Of a stretch of DNA of 14,107 nt, positions 7,065 to 14,107 are shown in pieces. Every line of letters starts with the position of its first letter. The first letter of the stretch is position 1. Location of the stretch: contig CANMNU010000025.1 of NCBI GenBank assembly GCA_947499175.1, positions 1 through 14,107 of the forward strand, read 5' to 3'. The notes beneath the pieces are model-generated. The model was not told where the DNA came from. It saw nothing but the letters and a program-made list of their open reading frames with translations, and searched no databases. The position numbers and the translations under genes are program-made. Origin of the DNA: Alphaproteobacteria bacterium (GTDB lineage Bacteria > Pseudomonadota > Alphaproteobacteria > Paracaedibacterales > CAITNM01).

Positions 7065-8237
7065 ATGAACATTCACGAATATCAAGCTAAAAAGCTTTTA
7101 AATTCTTTTAATGTAGCTACAGGATATGGTGAACCTGCAGAAACAGCTGAAGAAGCAGTTACTATTGCCAAAGAATTATCTCAAGAGTTTGATACGAAAA
7201 CTTGGGTTGTAAAAGCACAAATTCATGCAGGTGGACGTGGTAAAGCTGGCGGAGTAAAACTATGCAAAAGCCTAGATGAAATTTCAAGTTATGCATCATC
7301 CTTACTCGGATCAACTCTTGTAACTCAGCAAACTGGACCAAAAGGCCAGGTTGTACGCAAAATTTACGTAGAATGTGCCTCAAATATTGCATCTGAATTT
7401 TACATAAGCCTGGTACTAAACCGTAATACTCAACAGGTGTGCATTATAGCATCCGCCGAAGGTGGTACAGATATTGAAGAAGTTGCTGAAAAAAATCCGG
7501 ATAAAATTGTTAATTTAGGTATTTGCTCAGTGTCTGGAATTCAAGGTTATCATTCTCGCCGTGTAGCGGCCACTTTAGGGATTTTAGATAAAACAAAAGA
7601 AATACTTCATTTATTACAATGTTTGTATGAAACTTACCTAGATTGCGATTGCAGTTTAATTGAAATAAACCCATTAGTACTTACTAAAGAGGGAAGTTTA
7701 TTGGCTTTAGATGCAAAGATTAGTTTTGATGATAATGCCTTATATCGACATAAAGCTATTGAAGCCCTAAATGACCGATTTGAAGAGGATGCTGCAGAAA
7801 CTGAAGCAAAAAAATACGACTTAAGCTATGTGAAACTCGAAGGAAATATCGGCTGTTTAGTCAATGGTGCAGGGCTTGCTATGGCAACAATGGATATTAT
7901 TCAGCATTATGGCGGATCACCTGCAAACTTTTTAGATGTGGGCGGTAATGCAAATAAAGAACAAGTCAGCAAAGCATTTCAAATTATTTTAAAAGACGAA
8001 AATGTTAAGGCGATTTTGGTAAATATTTTTGGGGGTATTATGCGCTGTGATATTATAGCCCATGGCATTATTGCAGCAGCCTCAGAAATGCAGCTTAAAG
8101 TTCCATTAATTGTACGCTTACAAGGCACAAATAAAGATCTTGGCAAACAAATACTTAATGAATCAGGGCTCAATATAATTGCAGCTGATGGTTTAGACGA
8201 AGCTGCCAAAAAAGCAGTTGCAGCTTTGAAAGATTAG
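7065..8237 (+). CDS. sucC: Succinyl-CoA synthetase beta subunit
   Basis: ATP-grasp beta subunit of succinyl-CoA ligase, 390 residues, full length. It starts MNIHEYQAKKLL, the family's N-terminal signature. The nucleotide-binding stretch AGGRGKAGGVK is near residues 55-65. Metal and nucleotide residues lie in SLIEINPLVLT, and the C-terminal CoA-ligase domain has FLDVGGNANKEQV and VNIFGGIMRCD, which contacts the alpha subunit. With SucD it interconverts succinyl-CoA and succinate, making ATP or GTP; which nucleotide cannot be read here. Its ATG follows the mdh stop with no spacer. Downstream it is separated from sucD by 163 nt filled mainly by a palindromic repeat, whereas these two genes usually lie very close together. 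Confidence 0.97.
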   Translation: MNIHEYQAKKLLNSFNVATGYGEPAETAEEAVTIAKELSQEFDTKTWVVKAQIHAGGRGKAGGVKLCKSLDEISSYASSLLGSTLVTQQTGPKGQVVRKIYVECASNIASEFYISLVLNRNTQQVCIIASAEGGTDIEEVAEKNPDKIVNLGICSVSGIQGYHSRRVAATLGILDKTKEILHLLQCLYETYLDCDCSLIEINPLVLTKEGSLLALDAKISFDDNALYRHKAIEALNDRFEEDAAETEAKKYDLSYVKLEGNIGCLVNGAGLAMATMDIIQHYGGSPANFLDVGGNANKEQVSKAFQIILKDENVKAILVNIFGGIMRCDIIAHGIIAAASEMQLKVPLIVRLQGTNKDLGKQILNESGLNIIAADGLDEAAKKAVAALKD

Positions 8238-8261
8238 TGGGAAGTGAAAATGAACACATAC

Positions 8262-8364
8262 TCTCATTGCGAGCCTCTCAGAGGCGTGGCAATCTAGTGA
8301 TAAATGCAACATGGATTAGTTTAACTGGATTGCCGCAGTCGCTTTGCTCCTTCGCAAAGACGGG
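8262..8364. repeat. Palindromic repeat element (two inverted half-copies) between sucC and sucD
   Basis: Two half-copies in inverted orientation, about 8262-8298 and 8324-8364, form a long imperfect hairpin. The outer block TTGCGA (8267-8272) pairs with TCGCAA (8352-8357). The inner block GGCAATCTAGT (8288-8298) pairs with ACTGGATTGCC (8324-8334) with one G-U wobble. Each half also has its own mini-hairpin: GCCTC/GAGGC with loop TCA (8273-8285) and CTTTGC/GCAAAG with loop TCCTTC (8342-8359). The same sequence family occurs inside sucB. It resembles the widespread CATTGCGA…GGCAATCCA palindromic repeats of many bacterial genomes. No clear target duplication is visible. The sucD ribosome site AAAGG (8389-8393) lies just after it. 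Confidence 0.85.
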
Positions 8365-8400
8365 TATGGAAATCTCAAAAAAAATTATAAAGGTTAAGCA

Positions 8401-9288
8401 ATGGCTATTTTAGTAAACAAAGACACTAAAGTTATTTGCCAAGGATTTACCGGCAAACAAGGTACTTTTCATAGTGAGCAAGCAATTGCTTATGGCACAC
8501 AAGTTGTGGGTGGTGTTACACCTGGTAAAGGTGGATCAACACACTTAGAACGTCCTGTTTTTGATACTGTATATGATGCAGTTTCAAAAACTAAAGCTAA
8601 CGCAACCATGATATATGTACCAGCTGCTTATGCGGCAGATGCAATTTTAGAAGCGGCAGATGCTGGCATTGAATTAATTGTCTGCATTACTGAAGGAATT
8701 CCAGTGTTAGATATGGTGCGGGTCAAGCAAAGTCTAGTCGGCAAAAAATGCTATTTAATTGGACCAAATTGCCCAGGAATTATTACCCCCGACCAGTGCA
8801 AAATTGGCATTATGCCAGGATTTATTCACAAAAAAGGCAATGTGGGAATTATCAGCCGGTCAGGCACACTAACCTATGAAGCGGTTTATCAAACCACCCA
8901 AAACGGCCTAGGACAAAGTACTTGTATTGGTATAGGTGGTGACCCTGTTAAAGGGTTAAATTTTGTGGATGTTTTAGAAATGTTTTGGAACGACACTGAA
9001 ACACACGGGGTCTTATTAATTGGAGAAATTGGCGGACAAGATGAACAATTAGCAGCTGAATACATTCTACATCAAACAAAAAAAGGCCGTAAAAAACCAG
9101 TAGCAGCATTTATTGCAGGCGTTACAGCACCTGTAGGCAGACGTATGGGTCATGCAGGAGCAATTGCATCTGGCAAAGGTGATAGCGCTAAGGATAAAAT
9201 TGATTTTCTACAAAACCACGGAATTATGATTGCCCCTACCCCTGCACATATGGGTAGCGCCATGAAAAGCGCCATGGAGAATGCCTAA
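8401..9288 (+). CDS. sucD: Succinyl-CoA synthetase alpha subunit
   Basis: CoA-binding and phosphorylated subunit of succinyl-CoA ligase, 295 residues, full length. The CoA-binding Rossmann fold starts with CQGFTGKQGTFHSEQAI and GGVTPGKGG, the NCPGIITP motif follows, and the phosphorylated histidine is His251 in GHAGAIASGKGDS. It forms the alpha2beta2 or alpha-beta enzyme with SucC. It has a good AAAGG ribosome site 7 nt before the ATG, as expected since the inserted repeat prevents coupling to sucC. The stop directly abuts the sucA ATG, suggesting coupling downstream. Confidence 0.97.
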   Translation: MAILVNKDTKVICQGFTGKQGTFHSEQAIAYGTQVVGGVTPGKGGSTHLERPVFDTVYDAVSKTKANATMIYVPAAYAADAILEAADAGIELIVCITEGIPVLDMVRVKQSLVGKKCYLIGPNCPGIITPDQCKIGIMPGFIHKKGNVGIISRSGTLTYEAVYQTTQNGLGQSTCIGIGGDPVKGLNFVDVLEMFWNDTETHGVLLIGEIGGQDEQLAAEYILHQTKKGRKKPVAAFIAGVTAPVGRRMGHAGAIASGKGDSAKDKIDFLQNHGIMIAPTPAHMGSAMKSAMENA

Positions 9289-12003
9289 ATGCAAGACTTG
9301 CTAAGTGGTGATAATGCTGCATTTTTAAGCGAAATATATCGTAAATTTCAAACAAACCCTGAAGAAGTTGAAGAAAAGTGGCAAAGGGTTTTTCGTGATA
9401 TTGGCCCTATTAATTCTTCCCCTAAACAAAATGAATCTACCACGATTGATTCAATTCGTGCTCTAATGCTGATTCGTTCCTATAGGGTGCGCGGCCATTT
9501 AGCAGCAAGTCTTGACCCACTAGGTATTGAAAAACGTGCAGAACACCCAGAGCTTAATCCTGCAACCTATGGATTTAGTGAAAATGATTACGACCGTTTA
9601 ATTTACATTGATAATGTGCTGGGTTTTGAACGCGCAACCTTAAGTGCAATTCTTGAAAGAGTACGTAAAACCTACTGTAGCACTATTGGTGTGGAGTTTA
9701 TGCATATTCAAGATCCAGCAAAAAAAGCCTGGATTCAAGAACACATTGAAAATTCCGTAAAACCAAAAATAGATTCTAAAAAAATTCTAACCCAACTTAC
9801 GCAGGCAGAATCATTTGAAAAATTTTTAAATACAAAGTTTCCTGGCGCAAAACGTTTTGGTTTAGAAGGTGGAGAAAGCATTATTCCTTGCCTAGAGCAA
9901 GTGTTTGAAGTTTACTGCCGTCATGAAGTACAAGAAGTTTGCATTGGTATGTCGCATCGCGGGCGCCTATGCGTATTAGCAAACATTATGCAGCAACCGA
10001 TTCGCCAAATTTTAGCGTTATTTCAAGGACAAAGTTTAAACCCTGAAAACTATAAGGGATCTGGAGATGTAAAATACCACTTAGGATATTCATCAGACCG
10101 TTTAATTAACGACCAAAAACTGCATTTATCACTTAATGCTAACCCATCTCACCTAGAAGCAGTTGACCCCGTAGTTTTAGGAAAGGTTCGCTCAAAGCAA
10201 GACCTTAGAAATGACAAAAATCGAAAATCAGTTGCCGGCATTTTATTGCATGGTGACGCGGCATTTGCTGGACAAGGATTGGTAGCTGAAACCCTTAGTA
10301 TGTGCGGTTTAAAAGGCTATGAAACCGGTGGAACACTACATTTAATTATTAATAATCAAATAGGTTTTACAACCTCCCCTCCCCACTCGCGTTCAAGCCC
10401 TTATTCATCAGACATTGCTAAAGCAATTCAAGCGCCAATTTTTCATGTTAATGGCGATTCTCCAGAAGATGTGGTCTGGGTAAGTTTCTTAGCTGCTGAA
10501 TTTGTGCGCACTTTTAAGGTTGATGCTGTAATAGATATGATTTGCTACAGGCGTTATGGCCATAACGAAATGGACGAACCTGCGTTTACTCAACCAATTA
10601 TGTATCAAACTATCGCAACACACCCAACCACACGCGCAATTTACGCAAAACATTTACTAGAAACCAACCAATTAACAACTGTTGAATTGGCAGACGTTGA
10701 AAGAGAAGTACAGAATCACTTAAATAACGAATTTAGTGCTGCGTCATCTTTGACTGAAAATGAAAAAAAACTTGATTGGCTAGAAGGTGCTTGGAGCAAA
10801 ATTAAAAATGCACACCCAGAGGACAACACAGGGGTTGATATTGAAAGCTTAAAAAAATTAGGTATGGATTTATGTAAAGTTCCAGATGGTTTTGCAATTA
10901 ATCAAAAACTTAAACGCCAATTAGAACAACGATTTAAAGCATTACAAGAAAATGGACCAATTGATTGGGCTACTTGTGAGGCTTTAGCTTTTGCTAGCTT
11001 ACTTAAAGAAGGCATAAAAGTTCGCCTTTCTGGACAAGATTCTTGCCGTGGCACTTTTTCACAAAGACATGCGGTTATTTTTGACCAAAAAACTGAACAG
11101 CGCTTTTTGCCATTAAACAATTTAAGTGCTCCCCAAGCACATTTTGAAGTTATAGATAGCCCTTTGGCAGAAGCTTCAGTGTTAGGCTTTGACTATGGTT
11201 ATAGTACAGCTGACCCAGATGCTCTAGTAATATGGGAAGCTCAATTTGGTGACTTTGCCAATGGCGCCCAAGTAATTATTGATCAATTTATTAGCTCAGC
11301 CGAAAAGAAATGGCTGCGGCTTTCAGGTTTAGTAATGTTATTACCTCACGGCATGGAAGGACAAGGTTCTGAACACTCATCAGCCAGGTTAGAACGTTAT
11401 TTGCAACTTTGCGCTGAAGACAACATGCAGGTAGTTAATTGCACAACACCCGCAAATTTCTTCCATGTGTTACGCCGTCAAGTTCATAGCGAATGGCGTA
11501 AACCATTGATTGTAATGACACCCAAATCATTACTGCGCCACAAATTAGCTGTATCAACCCTTGATGACATGGCTGAAGGCACGCAATTTAAACAAATTTT
11601 ACCAGATAATGATATTAAAACCGCAAGTCGAGTGATTTTATGCAGCGGTAAAATTTATTATGATTTACTTGAAAAACGTAACCTTGAGCAAATCACCGAC
11701 ATCCCCCTAATAAGACTTGAAGAATATTACCCATTTCCCAGTAATACATTAGCTAATGTTCTTAAACCTTATGGCGATGTACCACTAATTTGGTGTCAAG
11801 AAGAACCGTGCAATGCTGGGGCATGGCACTTTTTAGACCGCCGTTTGGAAAAAGTTTTAAAAAGCCTTAGGCACAAACATAACCGGCCTTATTACGTGGG
11901 TCGACCAGAAGCAGCATCACCTGCTACTGGAATTGCTGGCCGTCATATTAAGGAACAGGAAGCTGTTATTGAGGCCGCGCTATTTGGACCATTACAGGAG
12001 TAA
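9289..12003 (+). CDS. sucA: 2-oxoglutarate dehydrogenase E1 component
   Basis: Thiamine-diphosphate enzyme that decarboxylates 2-oxoglutarate and succinylates the lipoyl group of SucB. It has 904 residues, a little shorter than E. coli SucA. It begins with the E1o N-terminal segment (FLSEIYRKFQTNPEEVEEKW), which in known enzymes helps dock onto E2o. SIRALMLIRSYRVRGHLAA and GMSHRGRL follow. The ThDP motif runs from GDAAFAGQG at 322 to NNQIGF at 355. The transketolase-like pyrimidine domain carries DSPLAEASVLGFDYGYS, and GMEGQGSEHSSARLERYLQL is the usual conserved block. The C-terminal domain ends near AGRHIKEQEAVIEAA. There is no spacer after sucD, and its last codons contain the AGGAG ribosome site for sucB. 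Confidence 0.97.
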   Translation: MQDLLSGDNAAFLSEIYRKFQTNPEEVEEKWQRVFRDIGPINSSPKQNESTTIDSIRALMLIRSYRVRGHLAASLDPLGIEKRAEHPELNPATYGFSENDYDRLIYIDNVLGFERATLSAILERVRKTYCSTIGVEFMHIQDPAKKAWIQEHIENSVKPKIDSKKILTQLTQAESFEKFLNTKFPGAKRFGLEGGESIIPCLEQVFEVYCRHEVQEVCIGMSHRGRLCVLANIMQQPIRQILALFQGQSLNPENYKGSGDVKYHLGYSSDRLINDQKLHLSLNANPSHLEAVDPVVLGKVRSKQDLRNDKNRKSVAGILLHGDAAFAGQGLVAETLSMCGLKGYETGGTLHLIINNQIGFTTSPPHSRSSPYSSDIAKAIQAPIFHVNGDSPEDVVWVSFLAAEFVRTFKVDAVIDMICYRRYGHNEMDEPAFTQPIMYQTIATHPTTRAIYAKHLLETNQLTTVELADVEREVQNHLNNEFSAASSLTENEKKLDWLEGAWSKIKNAHPEDNTGVDIESLKKLGMDLCKVPDGFAINQKLKRQLEQRFKALQENGPIDWATCEALAFASLLKEGIKVRLSGQDSCRGTFSQRHAVIFDQKTEQRFLPLNNLSAPQAHFEVIDSPLAEASVLGFDYGYSTADPDALVIWEAQFGDFANGAQVIIDQFISSAEKKWLRLSGLVMLLPHGMEGQGSEHSSARLERYLQLCAEDNMQVVNCTTPANFFHVLRRQVHSEWRKPLIVMTPKSLLRHKLAVSTLDDMAEGTQFKQILPDNDIKTASRVILCSGKIYYDLLEKRNLEQITDIPLIRLEEYYPFPSNTLANVLKPYGDVPLIWCQEEPCNAGAWHFLDRRLEKVLKSLRHKHNRPYYVGRPEAASPATGIAGRHIKEQEAVIEAALFGPLQE

Positions 12004-12006
12004 TAA

Positions 12007-13170
12007 ATGAATACTATAGAAATAAAAGTTCCAGCCCTAGGTGAATCAGTTATCGAAGCAACAATTGGCAAATGGCATAAAAAAGTTGGTGAGTCAGTTT
12101 CTGCTGATACTGTATTGGTTGAACTAGAGACCGATAAGGTTACTTTAGAAGTATATGCTCCAGCTGATGGTACAATTAGTGAGATCCTTGAAAAATCTGG
12201 CAACAACGTAAAAATTGGCACAATTTTAGCAAAATTCACCCCTGGCAAAGTTGAGATTAAAAATGTTGAGCAGAATCTTTCAACTGGATCACCACAACCG
12301 CTAGCGTGGTCTCGTGATAACGGATCAACAGTAGAGAATTCGTCATTGCGAACTCCGAAAGAGTGCGGCAATCCAGCTGAAACAAAGCAAAACACCAACC
12401 CCCATGGCGCAAGTGATGTCAACGAATTCATCAGTTCAGCCAACCGTGCAACCGCTTCTACAACCCCAAACCGCGAAGAACTGCGCGCCCCAATGAGCCG
12501 CCTTCGCCAACGTATAGCTGAACGCCTTAAAAATGCACAAAATACCGCAGCCATGATAACCACATTTAATGAGGTTGATATGAGTTCAATTAGTCAATTG
12601 CGCAGCCTATACAAAGACAGTTTTGAAAAAAAACACGGCGTAAAACTTGGTTTCATGTCATTTTTCGTAAAAGCGTGCGTGAAGGCCTTACAAGAACAAC
12701 CAATTATTAACAGCTGTATTGATGGTAGCGACATTATAACAAAAACCTATTTTGACTTAGGGATTGCCGTATCCACCACCAGTGGTTTAGTTGTACCAAT
12801 CATCCGCAATGCAGATAGTTTAAGCCTAGCAGAAATTGAAAAAACCATTGGCGGATTAGGTAAAAAAGGCCGTGATGGCAAATTAACCATGGACGAAATG
12901 ACCGGTGGTACATTTACAATAACTAATGGCGGAGTATTTGGCTCATTGCTAAGTACCCCCATTATAAACCCACCACAATCAGCAATTCTTGGCATGCACA
13001 AAATTCAAGACAGAGCCGTTGTCGTAAATGGACAAATTGTAATTCGCCCCATGATGTATTTGGCACTTTCATATGACCACCGTTTAATTGATGGTAAAGA
13101 AGCAGTAACGTTTTTAGTAACCGTTAAGGAGTGCCTAGAAAACCCAGGAAGATTTTTACTTGGGTTGTAG
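12007..13170 (+). CDS. sucB: Dihydrolipoyl succinyltransferase (E2o), atypical linker
   Basis: Core subunit of 2-oxoglutarate dehydrogenase, moving succinyl from lipoyl to CoA. It has 387 residues, slightly short. The lipoyl domain is at ~1-78 with the lipoylated Lys44 in ETDKV. The catalytic domain runs from ~158 (RAPMSRLRQRIAERL) to the end, with His358 and Asp362 in the DHRLIDG active-site motif. The ~80-residue stretch between them is odd: no peripheral-subunit (E3-binding) domain is recognisable, and residues 93-124 are encoded by two half-copies of the palindromic repeat found between sucC and sucD. The linker contains a Trp and a Cys (Trp101, Cys120), unusual for the Ala/Pro-rich linkers of E2. 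AGGAG lies 6 nt before the ATG. No lpd follows it. It is probably functional as a transferase; how E3 is recruited is unclear. Confidence 0.95.
   Translation: MNTIEIKVPALGESVIEATIGKWHKKVGESVSADTVLVELETDKVTLEVYAPADGTISEILEKSGNNVKIGTILAKFTPGKVEIKNVEQNLSTGSPQPLAWSRDNGSTVENSSLRTPKECGNPAETKQNTNPHGASDVNEFISSANRATASTTPNREELRAPMSRLRQRIAERLKNAQNTAAMITTFNEVDMSSISQLRSLYKDSFEKKHGVKLGFMSFFVKACVKALQEQPIINSCIDGSDIITKTYFDLGIAVSTTSGLVVPIIRNADSLSLAEIEKTIGGLGKKGRDGKLTMDEMTGGTFTITNGGVFGSLLSTPIINPPQSAILGMHKIQDRAVVVNGQIVIRPMMYLALSYDHRLIDGKEAVTFLVTVKECLENPGRFLLGL
12284..12376. repeat. Palindromic repeat element inserted in frame within sucB
   Basis: Two half-copies of the sucC-sucD repeat family face away from each other: 12284-12323 (starts CTGGATCACCAC) and 12341-12376 (CGTCATTGCGA … GCGGCAATCCAG), with 17 nt between. 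The whole segment begins CTGGAT and ends ATCCAG and is 93 nt, exactly 31 codons, so it keeps the reading frame. Each half keeps a central mini-hairpin: ACCGC/GTGGT with loop TAGC (one G-U pair, 12297-12310) and ACTC/GAGT with loop CGAAA (12352-12364). The left half is more diverged from the family. It encodes part of the SucB linker, for example SSLRTPKECGNP. Confidence 0.8.
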
Positions 13171-13273
13171 GTTTAATTAACTACCAGCACCTATTAATTT
13201 TTCATAATTTAAAAATAAAGCATTGAAAAAAACATAAGTCACCCCCATATTGTTTGTATAAACCAACAACAAC

Positions 13274-14005
13274 ATGAAACAACTTATGAAATTTAAAATT
13301 TTAGTAATTATAGTGTTACAGCTATTTTTACAAACATATGGTAGCGATAATTCAAATGAACTTGATGCTGCCGCTCCAAGTAGTAGCTCTCTCCCCATTA
13401 GACAGCAAGCAGAAATACGTTTTTTAGAAAGCTTACCAAACACTGGCATAAATCCATATGTAACAGTTGTAAATTTTAGTATTGGACTTTTAAGAAAACA
13501 ACTAGATCACCTAGAAGAAGAAATAGATGGGTTATATAAATCATTAACATGTATATTAAGACTTAAACTAAACAACACAACGATAATTGTAGTAAATAGC
13601 AATGTGCTTTTAAAAGCATTATGGAAAGCATATGAATTCAACCCAGAAAATTCTTTGCCACACAATTCTTTTATTACTTCCTTGTGCAATAGTACTGATG
13701 CGGTTTGTAAATTTAAAGCAACACAAAGTATTCTTGATATTGCTGATCAAAATATTTCACTCAAAAGGAAAAGAATTGAAACTCAAAAAAAACAAATAAA
13801 TAGTAAGATTCAAGACACTTTGCAAACTTTTCTTTATGAAAATGCAACACCATTGTACGAAAAAGTTAAAGAATTCAGTGAGCATTCATTTGGACGTTTG
13901 GCAGGAGTTGCGCTGTACTATGATAAGTATACAGTTAATATCGCTCTAGGACGTAAGGCTTTAAACCCCAATTCTGGATTAGAAGTGAGTATTTGCGAGA
14001 GTTAG
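13274..14005 (+). CDS. Exported 243-aa protein of unknown function
   Basis: No family recognised. It starts with a signal peptide (KFKILVIIVLQLFLQ, probable cleavage after TYG), so it is likely exported. A short Ser/Ala-rich stretch follows, then a mostly helical body. Acidic/basic heptad-like segments near LRKQLDHLEEEIDGLYKSL and SLKRKRIETQKKQI suggest coiled coils. Four cysteines in the mature part (TCIL, SLCN, VCKF, SICE) could form disulfides after export. The start could be the ATG at 13274 or 13286; neither has a Shine-Dalgarno and both keep the signal peptide. The 103-nt spacer after sucB has only a weak promoter candidate (TTGAAA at 13223, 19 nt, TATTGT at 13248) and no GC-rich terminator. 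Its base use is AT-rich, like the other secreted-protein gene and unlike the suc genes. Confidence 0.75.
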   Translation: MKQLMKFKILVIIVLQLFLQTYGSDNSNELDAAAPSSSSLPIRQQAEIRFLESLPNTGINPYVTVVNFSIGLLRKQLDHLEEEIDGLYKSLTCILRLKLNNTTIIVVNSNVLLKALWKAYEFNPENSLPHNSFITSLCNSTDAVCKFKATQSILDIADQNISLKRKRIETQKKQINSKIQDTLQTFLYENATPLYEKVKEFSEHSFGRLAGVALYYDKYTVNIALGRKALNPNSGLEVSICES

Positions 14006-14052
14006 AAGGCAGTTTTAGCTAAGATTAGCTATTGATTTAATAAACGGCCTTC
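14005..14052. repeat. Nested inverted repeats before the transposase gene
   Basis: GAAGGC (14005-14010) is complementary to GCCTTC (14047-14052). Between them TAGCTA (14016-14021) and TAGCTA (14026-14031) form a 6-bp stem with loop AGAT. This may terminate transcription of the exported-protein gene or belong to the left end of the insertion sequence; the other IS end lies outside the window, so neither can be decided. Confidence 0.35.
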
Positions 14053-14053
14053 C

Positions 14054-14107
14054 ATGAAGAAAGATATCACAGACTTATTTGTTTTGCTGGATGATTTTTG
14101 CGCAGAA
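14054..14107 (+). mobile_element. Transposase N-terminus (IS982-like?), runs off the window
   Basis: An ATG at 14054 opens 18 codons to the right edge without a stop, reading MKKDITDLFVLLDDFCAE. The phrase I-T-x-L-F-x-x-x-D-D-F-C is the usual beginning of IS982-like DDE transposases common in rickettsia-like genomes. Only 18 residues are visible, so neither the family nor the intactness of the element can be settled. Confidence 0.5.

Noticed and set aside
8365..8400. Run of A after the sucC-sucD repeat as part of a terminator
   Set aside because: On the plus strand the run is A, not T. On the minus strand the T-run precedes the hairpin, so neither strand fits an intrinsic terminator.
11943..12563. 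A 206-codon open frame on the minus strand opposite the end of sucA and the start of sucB
   Set aside because: It is antisense to two firmly identified genes, its product resembles no known family, and part of it is just the repeat read backwards.
13173..13215. TTAATTAA and nearby AT-rich sequence as a terminator after sucB
   Set aside because: No GC-rich stem with a following T-run; a self-complementary AT octamer is expected by chance.
1..14107. CRISPR array, tRNA or rRNA genes
   Set aside because: No regularly spaced direct repeats and no cloverleaf or ribosomal RNA sequence were seen; spacers longer than 100 nt were read individually.

Overview
The window is AT-rich, densely coded bacterial DNA with a mosaic of alphaproteobacterial genes. 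These are a class I lysyl-tRNA synthetase, a rapZ–EIIA(Man)–HPr block of the kind found in the alphaproteobacterial nitrogen-type PTS, and an mdh-sucC-sucD-sucA-sucB TCA-cycle operon. Low GC, palindromic repeats (one inside a coding gene), lineage-specific secreted proteins, a transposase fragment and a decayed gene remnant suggest a host-associated alphaproteobacterium of the Holosporales/Rickettsiales kind. This placement is inferred from gene order and composition, not from a marker-gene search.

Layout. 1-1711, minus strand: the 5' part of lysS (it runs off the left edge), preceded by a small exported PCu(A)C copper-chaperone-like protein. 1712-1770: a short divergent spacer holding a perfect 10-bp palindrome. 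1771-3296, plus strand: rapZ, a Man-family EIIA and HPr, overlapping or almost touching; this is a regulatory phosphorelay with no sugar permease in view. 3297-3457: a spacer with a good promoter. 3458-5251: a 597-residue exported protein of unknown function whose last ~95 residues resemble a RelE/ParE fold in predicted topology. 5229-5426, minus strand: a probable decayed fragment, perhaps of a type I restriction specificity gene. 5386-5414: a strong-looking extended -10 promoter. 5448-13170: a serine esterase followed by mdh, sucC, sucD, sucA and sucB, mostly with 0-9 nt between genes. 13274-14005: a second small exported protein. 14054 to the end: the first 18 codons of a transposase.

How the genes work together. 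SucA (E1o) and SucB (E2o) are two of the three 2-oxoglutarate dehydrogenase components. SucC and SucD convert the succinyl-CoA they make to succinate with nucleotide triphosphate formation, and Mdh supplies oxaloacetate. The third component, lpd (E3), which often follows sucB, is absent here.

The most interesting observation is a family of small palindromic repeats with four half-copies in this window. Two sit between sucC and sucD, the only large gap inside the suc genes. Two lie in frame inside sucB, exactly in the linker where an E3-binding domain would normally be, and no such domain can be recognised. The half-copies share conserved outer and inner blocks, while their central mini-hairpins differ in sequence but stay self-complementary. 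This recalls the coding-gene-invading palindromic elements of Rickettsia.
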